DNA of 64,000 bases from Spisula solida. Taxonomy: Eukaryota > Mollusca > Bivalvia > Venerida > Mactridae. The notes under the pieces were generated by a model. It was given only the letters and a program-made list of their open reading frames with translations, did not search any database and had not been told where the DNA came from. Below, one piece after another: positions 13,301 to 28,300 of this stretch. Positions within the stretch are counted from its first letter, which is position 1; every line of letters begins with the position of its first letter. The stretch is taken from assembly GCA_947247005.1 (NCBI GenBank), contig OX365944.1, positions 57,952,096-58,016,095 on the forward strand. The letters are read 5' to 3'. The position numbers were made by a program, and so were the translations under genes.

Positions 13301-16300
13301 TTAATACAAATTTTAACCCAACTTACCGCATTCTTCGAATCATCTACTGTGTCAACAATAAGTGCTTTGATTGTATCCAATGTTTTGTTTAATTCCTGAA
13401 AAACATTAGAGTCACTAGAAATGACACATTTTTCTTTGTACAGTATTATACAATGACAATATTCATACCCCCCACACAACAAGTTGTAAGGGGGGGGGGG
13501 TATACTGGATTCAGCTTGTCTGTCTGTCCGTCCGTCCGTCCGTAGACGCATTCTTGTGGACGTAACTCCTCCTACAGTTTTTGCAGCATTTGCTTCAAAC
13601 TGAACAACCCCAACATGTAGATGTGCATATAGGAAAGAATTTGCGCTGCGACGAATTTTGACAGAATTATGGCCCTTTGTACTTTTATGCACTATACAAT
13701 ATATAGTGAACAGTTCTTGTGGATGCAACTTCTCCTACAGTTTTTACAGCATTTCCTTCAAACTTTAACAGATGAACAACCTCAACATGTAGATGTGCAT
13801 AAGGCAAAAAATTAGCTGCCATTTTTGCCACGCGGGGGGTATATTAGTCTGCCGAATGGCGACAGTTCTAGTTATTTCTGCTTTAAGGCCACCAACCTAT
13901 GCAACATTAATTTTATACAATATATATAACATAACATAACATATGGTCATCAAGTGGTCTTATTATGTGCATTGAGAGTTTGCATAATTACTATATATTA
14001 GTAGAGTAAAACCACGAAAACAAGGCCACCCTTGGGAGCCTTAACATTTAGCCTCATTATTTATACCATGATGGATATTATACACTGAGGTTGAATAAAA
14101 AGCAAAACATTGAAAATGGACCTATATTTTTTTTTACTGTAAATGTTTACTGTTAACTGTTTATCATAAAGATATGCTGTTACAAGTTGACTTTGAAATA
14201 AAACATCTGCCAAATATAAGACATGAAATCAGAGAATTGAGTGAACCGGCACTTCAGTAGCTGGAAGTATGCTACCCAGTAAGCTACCACCTATAGTAAT
14301 ATCATTTATGAATAATTCAGACAAAAATCTTAACATGTTTGTTTAAAACAGTTGAAGTCAAGAAGTCTGAAACCCGAATAAAACTGGAAAACTTATATCT
14401 CTATACATGCAATATTGAGGGATTTAAGGGACCAAGAAATGTGTATCATTGAAGTACTTACATCTTTGGTAATTCTCAATGAATCAGTCTCAAATGCAGT
14501 TTGTGATTTTTCTATATTGGTGATCAAATTATCAATTTTTGTCTGAAACAAATACATAACCAATTAGAGAGATAATTGATGATAATTGTTCTATAACACA
14601 TTCATGTTTGGGCAAGAGTGAAATATTATCATGTACTAAAAGTTGGCACTCTATAACTTCAGTCGTCCCCGTGTTTTATACTCAATTCTAACACAACCAG
14701 CAGATTCACCTACATTCACATAGATGATACCAGTATGTGCATGAATTACCATTAAAACACAGCCCCAGCAAAAATTTTAATAGAGTTCCCAGGAAGAAAA
14801 TAGTGCAGTGGTTACTATGTCTTGTTGTTTTCTCAACTGCGGAATACTGGCAGTGCTAGAATCAAAATAATGAATATGTACCTGTGCTTTTTCTTTAATA
14901 AAGCATGGTCACTTGTTTGGAAGCGTACATTAAATCACTCTTGATTTAATAACTACGCATCCAAACTCATGAATGTGCTTTATTCTACAATAAAACACAG
15001 GTACATATTCATTTTTTCTTAAATATATGCAGGCCATGCAGCATCCCAGGAACACAACAAACTTTTTTTGCCAAGTGATCTAATGCTTTTGTACTTGGTA
15101 TTGCTAGGCGATGTAGCCATCCAGTATAGGTTTCAATCCCATTATAGGGTAGTTGCAAGCTTTTCATATCATGCTATTGCAAATGTATTTTTTTCATTGT
15201 TTAACCAATAATAATGTCTGACACAGAATTACAGCACATCAAACACCATTTTAGAATATGTTGCCATGGTAATTAGTCATGAAGCAGTCAAACAATATTT
15301 TGTCAATTATTACAGAAAACCCTAGCAGCAACTTCAAAATGTAGCAAAATAAGATACATTGTGTAATAACTTAAAATTTTTAAACACCCTCATCATAAAA
15401 AAGACTTAATTATATAATAAATACAACTATACTCACAGTTACTGTGTCTTGAGCTTCGCTTTCCAGATTTGATACAACTGTGGTCAAATTGGTCTGGAAG
15501 AAACAATGACATTTCATTAATAGATTATCACACATCATGTACTAAAATAACATACTATATAAGTGTCATGTTATTATCATGTACATTTGTAATGAAATAA
15601 ATTACGTGAACTTCAGATTCATTACAAATTCATCAGTTTCAGTAAAATCATCAACAATAAAACAATTTCAATGCATTTGACAACATTTTAAAACATTGTT
15701 CCATCATGTACAGAAAACAGTTATACTGATATTATTTAACGACTAACTGGCTATAGTCATATCTTCCACATGTGGAGAAGTTGTTAGTTGTTTGTGAAAT
15801 AGCATCATATCTTCCACATGTGGAGAAGTTGTTAGTTGTTTATGGAATAGCATCATATCTTCCACATGTGGAGAAGTTGTTAGTTGTTTGTGGAATAGCA
15901 TCATATCTTCCACATGTGGAGAAGTTGTTAGTTGTTTGTGAAATAGCATCATATCTTCCACATGTGGAGAAGTTGTTAGTTGTTTGTGGAATAGCATCAT
16001 ATCTTCCACATGTGGAGAAGTTGTTAGTTGTTTGTGAAATAGCATCATATCTTCCACATGTGGAGAAGTTGTTAGTTGTTTGTGGAATAGCATCATATCT
16101 TCCACATGTGGAGAAGTTGTTAGTTGTGGAATAGCATCATATCTTCCACATGTGGAGAAGTTGTTATTTGTTTGTGGAATAGCATATGTCACAGAAGATC
16201 ATCACCTAGCTGCCTAACCAGACAATCAAACCCAATTCATCCATGTGATTGTCTAGCACCCTACCGACTAAACTTGAAGGACCAATTAACGTGACTATAA

Positions 16301-19300
16301 TGACATGTTTAGCGATATATATTGCACATCAGCAGTTAACTTGTTAGCCAAAAATGTGAAACTTGTTGGCCAGAAATGTAAAACTTGTTAGCCAGAAATG
16401 TGAAACAGTATCAATATATTTACCATATCAACTTGTATGGCAGGAACTGTAACATTTTGAAGTGTCTCCAGTTGTTCGGCCGAGGTGTTTAGTTGTTGGG
16501 CTTTCTGTAAGTAAACAAAACAAATATATTTATCCATCACATTATTGTTGATACCCATGCTCAATGAACACACCAGATAATACATTCATGCTAGATTGCA
16601 TCAGGGCTCTCCCTACAAGGCTACAAAAGTGAAATAGCCATATTATGTTTGTCACTTTGCTTTATTTCCCATCGCAGGAAACTGGTCACTCGTGTAAACA
16701 ACAAGCTATGTGACAGCACAACTTCAGCATGTCTACCCCATTATATTTCAATAATATCAATAATTGCCTCAGACAAGGTATTAAAGATGGTAAACAAGTA
16801 TGCACAGTTTGAAGGCAATGCCTTGATGAACTTAGAAAATATTCGAGTTTCAAGAACTTCAAAATTTTGGTTAACATTTTCAATGGAATGAATAGAGGAA
16901 TGAACGCGAACAGGACAATTACTGTATGCCTCAATATATATCATCAGTAGATGCCAGGGCATAAAAATATCATACATTTATACTTACTGCTGGAGCTGCA
17001 GTTTTTATAGTGTTGGACGCCTCACGAAGCTGGGAAATCACTGATGATAACTCGCTACCAGAAAATAACTGCTTATTGAGCTGGAAACAAAGTATGTACA
17101 AAGGTTAAATAACTGTATGTGTGTACTTGAAACGAAATAATAATGGTCATGATGTCCACACTGGTGTTATAGATAATAATTATGATATAACCACAGATGA
17201 ATGTATCAACAAATGATTGAGTTCAGAAACGGATGCTTAAGTTAGTTAATATACCAGATTTATATAGTGCCCTTTTCATGCGAAACACAGTCATGTTCAA
17301 AGGTGCTTTACATGTAGTGTGGCAGCCACAAGGGCACAGGTGCATCCACTACCAGTGCTGATATAGCATGATATGACCAGAGGGACAGACTGAGAGAAAT
17401 CCCTGAAGGGAGAGACATTAGATACAGGCATGTTCGGCACTGCAGAAGAGCGCCTAGCTCTTATTTAGAATAGACAGCCTGGTTCATTAATGTGCTCGGT
17501 GTATAGCACCGACACGTTAGTGTGTGGGAATTATAGATAATAAACACATCTTTATACATGTATATATTACAATACATACTACATGTACAGTCATGAGCAA
17601 ATTAAAATGTATAATTTTAAAATTTCATTGTTCACAATACAGTCATTATCAATTAATACACATCGTACCTGAACTGTATATTCTGTGAAATTGACGGTTG
17701 CTATGGAACTACTTTTGAAATTATTTAGCTGAGTCCTCAGGTCTGCTGGCAACAGTTCTATATTTTCAACATTGGCAACATTAGCAATCTGAGTCTTCAT
17801 CTGATCCACTTGTTTTAAGACGTCCTGAAAAATTATTACAGTAATACATACATCAACATCTATCATATAAACAGGGATTATCAAACACTGTTACGTCCAA
17901 ATTGTACTAGTGAACATTATTAAGGGACCTTCGTCTTATACGACCAATTTCAACACCTCCTGATTGTATTTTTACTATATTTTTTATTGTAGGCCTATTT
18001 ATTAAGTGACTTAGGCCTATCTAATAGACCCATTCCTGAGGACTGTTTGATTGGACAAACTTCTTTAAGCAATCAATAATAGCGGACAATATGCAGGCCG
18101 TAAGGCTTGCGGATGTCATTCCGCTTTACGATAACACATGTCACGTGATTTGGTCAGAGTTCGACACTAATGGATTTGGAAATTTGTGTTAAAATCCCGC
18201 ACTGAAGCAAAGATACTGAAAAATGGCTGCCAATAGAATAACAAAATTTTTTAAAATGCGATATTCGGCAGCTCATAAATTTTCTTTTATTTTTTAATGA
18301 TGTTTAAAAATATTCCAAAAACTAGTGTAGGCCCCTGTCTAAAAAAGAAAAGATAATAATTATCAGTCTTCCATGGTTGCTGTGCAACCCATCTTCTAGA
18401 TGGGGAGGGCTATTTCCTAAATGTTTGGAAACAAAAACGGCAGCCATTTTTTCCCCGCTTCGGAAGGAAATTTTAACATTTTCAGTGCATAAACGATGCT
18501 ACAAACTGTTATGGGACACATGATAACTCTGAGATAACAAAGTAAGTCGAGCGGGAATCGTTCATATGGGCGAAATATCAACCAATCTTAAGAAAAACGA
18601 CACATGTTCCGGTTAATTGAAGTGAAGTTGAAGTTGACATGTTCCTGTTACTTCCCTTTGCAAAGCGGTTACTTCCCTTTGCAATACAATTAGTATAAAT
18701 TCTGTTTCGGGTCTTTACATATCCGGACCGGACTGATAATTCCACATCGTAGTTGTAGGTTATTGTAAAGAAAGTAAAACGAATGCATTTTCGTAATTCC
18801 TCGCCGAGATGTAATAAAAAATCCCTCCAAAATAGTCAACAAAATTAATGTAAAAATATTCGCGGGATAAAGGTCGCGAAAACTAATTACATGTTGTTGT
18901 TGTTATTGGATACAATAAAACCCGGAATTTTCCGTCTAAATATCTTTTATGTTTTGACGATTTGCAACAGGATTTATTTAACAAGAAAAGGTGATTAAGA
19001 TTAAAGATGTTTGATATTTAATCGTAATATGATTGATTGAAATGAAAATAGCCTTTTCTCTTGAACAAAAGTACTGTCTGATATGCGTACACGCACTCAC
19101 TCTGTTGCATTTATGTTGCTAAATAGTGTTGTTTTGTTGTGTCATTGTATAAATTGTGTATTGTATATTGATGTTCTTGTGGGCCATGTGACGTTTTTAA
19201 TTCGAAATAAACTTCTTCATATACTCATGCAACCCATTACTGTATAAAAAGGTAAAATATCAAATTAGGCCTATTTGAAATCAGTTGTTATCTGTGTTTA

Positions 19301-22300
19301 TATCTAATTATGCATTTTTAAATTAGTTACCCCTGAATTAAGTAGACATAGAATTAAACATATTGAAAAACGTGCATTATCCACAGACAGATATTTTGAT
19401 CGGGCCAGGAGCTATTCTATTAATATTGTGTTATCTAGGCCCTGATCGGGCTGACAAATGTTCATTCGGACTGACAAACGATAGCAGGTTCATATCGTCC
19501 TTCGTTACTTTGTACCCAATATTTCGTATCAAACCGCTATTGAGCGCTTTCTTGTGCAACGGACCGCTTCTGTAGGTTGCATAGACGTAGGAAAGCGCTC
19601 GGTAGCGCCTTTTGGAAACGGATTGGTTAGGTAACGTGCTCCAGGTTCGTAACTTTGTAACCGAACAATTTATTGTAAAGTTATGCATCATCAAAAAAAT
19701 CCAGTACTAGATGAGCATGTTACAAATAATGTAGGTCCGCTAAAAATCTGCTGTGCATTAGTTCATATTATGTAAATTACAAGTGGTCTGTAGTGACATA
19801 ATGTTAATTAAAGTGCTAAGAAATTAGGTGTTTTATACACCAAAAGAATAACAAAAATATACTTACAGAAATATTGAATTCCTTGTCAATATCAAACAAG
19901 TTCTGTAATTGAAGTGCAGAGTAGATGCCCTTGTTATCCTTACAGTCTCTGTAATAGTATTACAGATAATTAGACATGTATAACATATTTACATTCAATG
20001 TACAGCAACATTAGGATTGCCACTCCAGGGCTGTATACAGAAACAAACCGTACCAATTTTCATAGATACATTTGAGATGGACTTTTTTCAAAAGACATGC
20101 TAACTTGACAAATTTCTAAAATTAAGTGCATGCTGCTGCATGGCTACATGCCTGCACACTCTACCATAGTGACTTGCATCAACCACATACATCAACTTCA
20201 GCTTCATTATAAGGTAAGAAGACCCCAAATATCACTACAAGAATGGCTATTACAATCAATGTACTTAAAATAACAATATTTAATACAGTTCAGTAGAATA
20301 ATAAATATTTACTTATCATTTTCGTTGAAAATCATAGGATAGGCTTTAAATTTCAGATTTATTACAGTCTTACATAGTTGATACATCGTACATGGTGTCT
20401 CGAGTATCAGGTTTCTTTATTTACTAAAGTTAAAGAACAATTGAAGCAACTCTTTCAAATTTACAAAACAGTTTCTATGACAACCATACATACCTCAACA
20501 TTCCAGTTACAGTCAGGGAACTTTCACCATCAAAATCCAAGGCATCACTCAGATTGAAATTTAGATCATTCAATAAACTTTCCATGTCCTGAAAATAAAC
20601 CAATACCACATGTGACAAATAGAAGAAAGCTAGGCTGAAACTGTTTTCGCTGTATGATATTCACCATCACTGTCATTTGCACATAATGTACACTCTCAGA
20701 TACTGATTGTAACATTATCTCGAATGATAATTAATGTAGTATTCCGATAATGAAACATTCACAACAATCCATAAATCATGTAATGAATGTGATACTATGA
20801 AAATATTTCAGTTCTTGCAATGCATTCATTTTAAAAACATTAACAACAGTCATACAGATGAGTTCAATATCACACAGTCATACAGATGAGTTCAATATCA
20901 CACAGTCATACAGATGAGTTCAATATCACACAGTAATAAAGGTGAGTTCAATATCACACAGTCATACAGATGAGTTCAATATCACACAGTCATAAAGGTG
21001 AGTTCAATATCACACAGTCATATGTGAGTTCAATATCACACAGTCATAAATATGAGTTCAATATTACACAGTCATATGTAAGTTCAATATCACACAGTCA
21101 TACAGATGAGTTCAATATCACACAGTCATAAAGGTGAGTTCAATATCACACAGTCATACAGATGAGTTCAATATCACACAGTCATAAAGGTGAGTTCAAT
21201 ATCACACAGTCATACAGATGAGTTCAATATCACACAGCTATAAATGTGGGTTCATTCACGCAAGTTAGTGGTAAAGATAAAATACAAATTGTTGAATACA
21301 TTATTCCTATTCAGATTAAACAATTCCATATATGGTACTAGCAATGCATGGAAGACAAATCTTTAAACACATGACTACCACCAGAGTTTGAAGCTAACTA
21401 ATGAATAAACACACTGTAAATCAACATTATATACCTACAAACTATGAAACAATCCTGAAACAATCGAGGAAGGAATTACATCATTACACAGGAATGATGC
21501 ATTAATACTCAACACACAGCACAGGGGTTATAACAACAAAAGGACCACACAATCAGATAGCATTGTACCCCTTATCCAATAGGTTCCATCTCTGTTACAC
21601 AAATGATTGGATACCTGCTTAGCCAAAGTGCTGACTCAACATGCATCCAATTCTTGTGTGACTCCAATTGACACTCAACATGTATCCAATTCTTGTGTGA
21701 CTCCAATAGACACTCAACATGCATTTATTCTAGTGTTTGAGATGGAACTCTATGTATTTCACCACACAGGATTGCAGCATCTGTGTGTGCTACCAATTGA
21801 CCCAGTCTTAGAATACAGCATTGTCACTGGTCAAAAGTCAGACTGGGCATAGAATCAACCAATCAAATTCAAATTTCAGACTGGTCTAAAATTTCTCAGA
21901 TTGATTTACATTTGAAAATATTTATTATCAATTTTGAGGTATAAGACTTAGTTAATATGATTTTATTGTGTATGACAAATCAAACAAAATTTGAGACTTT
22001 TAGCTGACGTATTATCCTGGGAGTAATACAATGACATCTAAAAAAAATTTAATGACCTAATGGGCAACCCAGCCCAAAGAGGATTAGTTAAGTAGGTATA
22101 GTCAACCAAGTTTGTACGTCACTGCCTTGATTTCAATACACAGCCTTCAAGTCATGACTACACCGAAGTCGGTATAATGAAAGTAAGAAGAAGAAAACTT
22201 GTAGAATACAACTTACACCAATATTGTCCACACCCTCGTTGGTATATTTACATCCGAGAGAGTAAGATAGACCTCCTATCATAAACATTATCACAACTAC

Positions 22301-25300
22301 CAACATCAATATAGCGGCAAACAGAAATGAGCAACATATTCCACTGAAATATAGAAATATCAACAATTACATGTAAAATATAGAAATATCAACAATTACA
22401 TGTAAAATATAGAAATATCAACAATTACATGTAAAATATAGAAATATCAACAATTACATGTAAAATATAGAAATATCAACAATTACATGTATTACCTGTT
22501 TAATGTTGTGAAATTTCAGACAATATTTACAATGAATGTGATTGCGAATGCTTACATGCTTATCAGGGTTTCTACAAGGGGCTATTTTTGAGGGTCATTT
22601 TGATAATTTCTAAAGAGATATTACCATGTTACAGCTAAACTATCTTTCCTTTAAAGCCTTTAAAGAAAATATGACTTTTCAGTCTTTAGTCAAAATCCAG
22701 ACCAGGGGTCAGAATGTGGCATTTAGAATTTTCAGGAGTCAGAAGGTCATTATTCCAAGGGTCAAAACCAAACACCAGACATAGTACGGCTTTGCTGCAC
22801 ACATGTTTAAGACAATCCAAGAAAGTTACCCTTGAATATGATAAAACAAGGGCAATAATTCATGACCAAGGCACATGAAAAGTGTCTCATGTGCATCAAC
22901 ATTTTTCATAATCCATTTAACACTATAAAAGACTCCCTATACATACAGTCAGTGTTGTTATCCAAATATCAACCGATTACTGGTGTGGTGTGATTTAGTC
23001 ATATTGATGCTGTTTTTTTTGCGCAACATCTTATGGTGTTGTTGCGGTATCAGAGTGGTGTAATGCTTTTGTACTTCGCATTGCTTGACTATGGCACCTT
23101 ACAATGTTGGTTTGGATTGCTTGACCATGGCACCTTACAATGTTGGTTTGGATTGCTTGACCATGGCACCTTACAATGTTGGTTTGGATCACTTTAAGTG
23201 CAATCTATTCAAACAATAGATTGGTTCCATGCATGTGTGGTGTGTGATGTTTGAAGTGCAAAATAACAACAGTTGTTCCATCATAACAACTTACGTGCAC
23301 AGTAGACCAGCTCCCGTTTCCCGGTTACAACAACCAGCTCTATGTCCCGCTCTCTCTCCACATAAGCCATACAATACACCCATATAGTAGAAGAAGACCG
23401 TCAACAATACAGCACATCCCAAACCGATACATGAATACCATCTATAATACAAGTATACTGTCAACAATATATATGGAACAATACTCAGAAATGTTACTTA
23501 GGAGACCAGTTTAAAATCTGCCACGTCATTGGTCAATTTGAAGACTGAACTCTGATTTCACCAATCGGCCACTCCAATCTTAATTGTAGCCTTACAACTG
23601 GTCGATTTTCAGAATATGCCAATCAGGGACACCAATTTAAAATGTAGCCATACCATTGGTCAATTATAAGACTGCTCAGAATTCACCAATTAGGGACTCC
23701 AATCTTAAATGTGGCCTTACCCTGGTCAATTTTAAGACTGTACTCCGAATTGACCAATCAGGAGCTCCGATATAAAATGTTACCTTACCATTGGTCAATT
23801 TCAAAACTGTGCTCAGAACCAATCACACTGGTCACCTACACATAAGACTTTCCTTACATAATAACCTATTTGATCACCAATGAATTAAATAACATTAGAG
23901 AAATTGTTTTTCACTGCTTTATTTTAACGAGATTTCAGCATGTTGGTATCTATTCATAAAGCCAACTTACACATATTTGGCTACATCCTTTAACACACTG
24001 TCCATATCATCATTCACAGCGTCTTGTACGTTTTTTATACCATCATTCTGAAACAACACAATACAAAACTTTAAATAAACATAATAGATAGCTTTATCCT
24101 CCATTCTACATTTTAATGGATAGCAAATGATTTTATCAGCCGTAACACAATGAGAAACTGGGCAGAGCAGCTAGCATTCAGAAAGCTAGCGAGATAGACT
24201 TTGTTAATACAAACATTCTATACAGGGCACTTTTCACCATTCATATGTAGTTACAGTAGGCCTATATCATTTAGCCTCTACATGGGTAATATAGTAACAT
24301 TGACTAACAGACTTGTTTATTTTGACTTAATGCTGTTTGTCAACAATTATCCGTTTTCCTGGACTGTATTCCAACAACACTAACTTACCCTTCTACAAGG
24401 GGTCAGCAACTTCTCCACATGTGGAGGAAAATCTACATCAAATTGTTGCTGGGTTACAAATCCAGCACACTTACCACTGGATCACAGTCATGGTTACATT
24501 CATTTTATACACAGTGGCTTAATACAATTGGTGGACAGATACAGTTACTAACCCATATTAGTAAGAGGCAGCCCCTATATGGAAAATACAGCTAGATTTA
24601 CTTTACATGGAAGTTTAAGACAGGAAGAAATCAGTGTTTGTGTAGTTTAGAATGAACTTATGAGAGGGGGTACAATAGGCCTATATCGTGAGCCTCTATG
24701 TGAGAAATGCAAAATGATCAGCAACATTTACTTAACATGGAATAATCTGTGTATAAGTAGCTAGAAATGAACTTACAAGAGGATCAGCTTTCCCTTTCAG
24801 ATTCTTCACCTCATTATTGATGGTATTGTTGATTTTCGTGATTTCATTCGTAGCAGCTGGAAAATAACATATCAGGATATATAAGATCACTCCATACTCT
24901 ACAGTGAAACCTAAATCATCTACCAGTTACCACCCTTGGCTATGTAGAATGTTGAAATACTACCTTGAATATCAGAGATGAAACCAATCAAACAAATAAT
25001 TATAATCATATTAATGAGGTGGTTTAAATTTGAAGTTGCTTTTAATCATGATTTTACAGTAGTCAAAAGTTTTCATTAACAACATGATTGAGGTGTCACT
25101 TAAATAATAGCGAACAGGTCTATTCAAGTGTTATGAAGTTGGCAAGGGGAGAAATTAGTATGATTATTTTAAGTGATAACTTACTGATGTTAAAATTTAC
25201 AATTTTTTATGAAAAGAGTGAGCAAGCGAAAACATGTAAGATAACACTAGATATATGAGAGAAGATAGTTACTGGTAATCTCTGCTTGCACTTTACTCTG

Positions 25301-28300
25301 CACTTCATCTGAAATACTATTGAAACTGTCAGAAGCCTGTAAATATAGATATGACATGTAAATGTACTATCCTATAACACCCGGTGATATTCAGGGCTGC
25401 AAAATATTAACCTATATAATTGTTTCCAGTTCTATATGTTAACAGTCTGGTATAATACTACACATGAATTATGAACTAAAACAGTCGCCTTTCCCCAGAC
25501 TAATATACCTGTGTCTGCAAAGGGCCATTATTCTGGGGGAAAATATTCGGCACAAATTATTTCCAAATACAAACTGTCAACTAGTAAATGACTTGATGCA
25601 GACAGGGGTTCAATAGTAGGGTATGGTCTCCTTAAATGCCATCACATTGTATTAGTTGTTATTAATAAATAAGCTGGGGCAAAAAATAATTATAAGGCAC
25701 TGCCTTTTATGTGCATGTATGTATTTATATGAATTTTGCCTACTCTTATCATCGATTTCTTGAAATTCAGTGTCATACATGATTACAGGAAGTGCATTGT
25801 GGGTAAGTGACTGACAACTGATACTATATACAGGGTGTCTCAAAATACATTGCCTTGCTTCACGTATACTATCTGATTTATATTTATTATTATTATTTAA
25901 TTTATTTATTATTAATATTTATTATTATTATACCATATTTATATAGCACTTTTATCATGTTATTACACGTTCAAAAGTGATTACATGTTTGCGTAACTTT
26001 GTGTGATGTTTCAAATTTCTCCACAAACTGATATTTCAGTTTTGGTATAGTTATATATATTGAACTGTATAATCACACTTTCAAATAGCATCAGAAGAAA
26101 TAAATATTGATGAATCTTTGGTTATTTATTTGCATATTTCAATGAAATTAGTACCACCAAATTCATCCTCCCGTACCGCGGCAGTGTTTGGTGCATGGAT
26201 AATTTATTTAGTACTAACGTTAGTTCCTATTATATGATCCTATGTACTGTTGGAGCTTAGCTAGATATACAGCTTGAAATTCAACCCAGTTTTTGTTTTA
26301 GTGCATGTAGTGTTTCCTTTAAGGATATGAAATGCTTAGAAATGTGTGAATATTAACTTTTAAGTCCTTTGTTGATCTATGTCTTCCCTAAAGTGTGTTC
26401 CATTTCATTTTCTATTCTTGCTCACAAACACACGTCCATTTCTCGGACAGTGAGAGCATAATATGGTACAACTTGCTACATTTTATTTTACCATTCTCTT
26501 AAAATTTACTCATGTTCCCGTACATTCATATTATCTGCTTTTTCAGGCATTTACGAACGTTCGTTTCCAATGACATTTTTATAACCTACATGACATCATC
26601 AACTGTTCCTGTATTGACACATGATATAATTTACCAAATAATTCTTAAATTTATCTTTTAAATGAGACTAAGATTATCAATGTACGAATTGATTTGACAA
26701 AGTAAGAGCCCTTCAACAAGCGGACATGTATTTTGAGACACCCTGTATATAGACATCTACAACTATATTACCTGTTCGACAAACGTGTGTATTTCCTGTG
26801 CATCCTTTATATTATCTGCTTGTGGTGCTAGTTCATCCAGCTGGAAAATTTAAATTATATACATGAATAAAAATGCCTAGTGAAAAATTTTCCACCAGAT
26901 TATGATGTTGTCATGTACATGAACTATATTTTCCTTGTTAAATGTGATATTTTTTTCATACATGAGACAAGTGATTAATAAGGCAACATTTCATACAGTT
27001 TGAGTGGAACATTATAGCTTCTAGAGGGTTCACAAGGAAAGAGTGAGATCATTTGCCAGAGTGGCCTAGTATCAGTCCATGTGACCCATTGACCTAGTTT
27101 TGTCTCAATATAACCCAGCAATCTAGTTTTGATTCATCGTCAATCAGTGATAATGCACATAGTTTTGGTACAAAATACAACTTAAACAATGTTTTAACAA
27201 AATTCTATAAAATACCATGTTTCCTAGAGCTTGGTGCAATATGACAGTTTAAAATTTGTGAAAAGTATATTTCAACAAAACAATGTTATATTTATTCTGC
27301 TTTAATACCATTTCTCAACCATTTTTCAGTAACATACAGCAGCCAATTCACCTAACCAGTTTTCTTGGACTGTACTCCAACCAGTATCAACTTACCTTTC
27401 AACAAATGATTAACAACTTGACAACTTTTCCACACGTGGAGAAGAGGAAAATCAACATTGTTGTCAAATACTCATGGTCAGTCATGCCACAGCCACGATC
27501 CTTACAACAAACATTAGCACTAGGTCAAATTCAGATTATGTGAAAAATGTGTTATGACTTTATGATTCTACACTATATAATAATATACTTAAACAGAAAT
27601 ACAGGGTATACTCATGGCAGTACTTACATTGGTGAAGTCTGGGGCAAACTTCAGGCCATTAAGTTTTGTTATCAAATCTGTGCAGGGATTCGGAGATACA
27701 GTAACATTTGTACAGGCATCAGCAACATTATTCCTAACACCATCTAATTCAGTAGACACAGTAGTCTGATGTGCCTTAAGGCTTGTTAGAACTGGACTTA
27801 GCTGAGCAAGATTCCCTGCTATAATCACAGCAGCTGAAAGTACACAAGGACATGTATATACATATGTGGGCAGTTAAAAATCCTGGAAAATGTCGGCAAT
27901 ATTCGACAAGCAATGAAGATTTCCGAACAGATGTATCAGCATTTTTTGTGAACAGCCCTCGTACATCAGACTATCAGTAAAGGTTCAAGTATGGTGTAAA
28001 TCAGGCACAAATACAGATAATAAGAATTGTATCAATTCATTGAACTACCTTATATAGCCATTATGATATATATGTCAATAAATAAAAGATAATCATACAT
28101 TTTGCATGTCTTCCTGATTACCGTCAGGTCTAAGTATAACCGAAGTACATAACTTGTAAATCACTATCACATACAATGTCAGACAAATTCTTTTATCTTC
28201 CGCCATATTTCAATTATTTTCCAACAAGTAATCAGGGAATAAAAACACAAAAATCAGTATATAACTAGATTTGTACATGTATATGAGAAACAGCCTAACC

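Noticed and set aside
13273..13728. 151-residue minus-strand ORF
   Set aside because: It reads from a dispersed repeat through the intron and acceptor into exon 21; only 13327-13395 is coding.
15743..16192. 149-residue repetitive ORF on the minus strand and 120-residue ORF on the plus strand
   Set aside because: Both arise because the 48-bp tandem unit is a multiple of three and lacks stops in these frames. A 44-bp unit near the end breaks periodicity and the array is intronic.
16649..16977. Three overlapping 78-82 residue ORFs on both strands
   Set aside because: They lie in intron 17 between exons 17 and 18, with no fit to prominin or splice sites.
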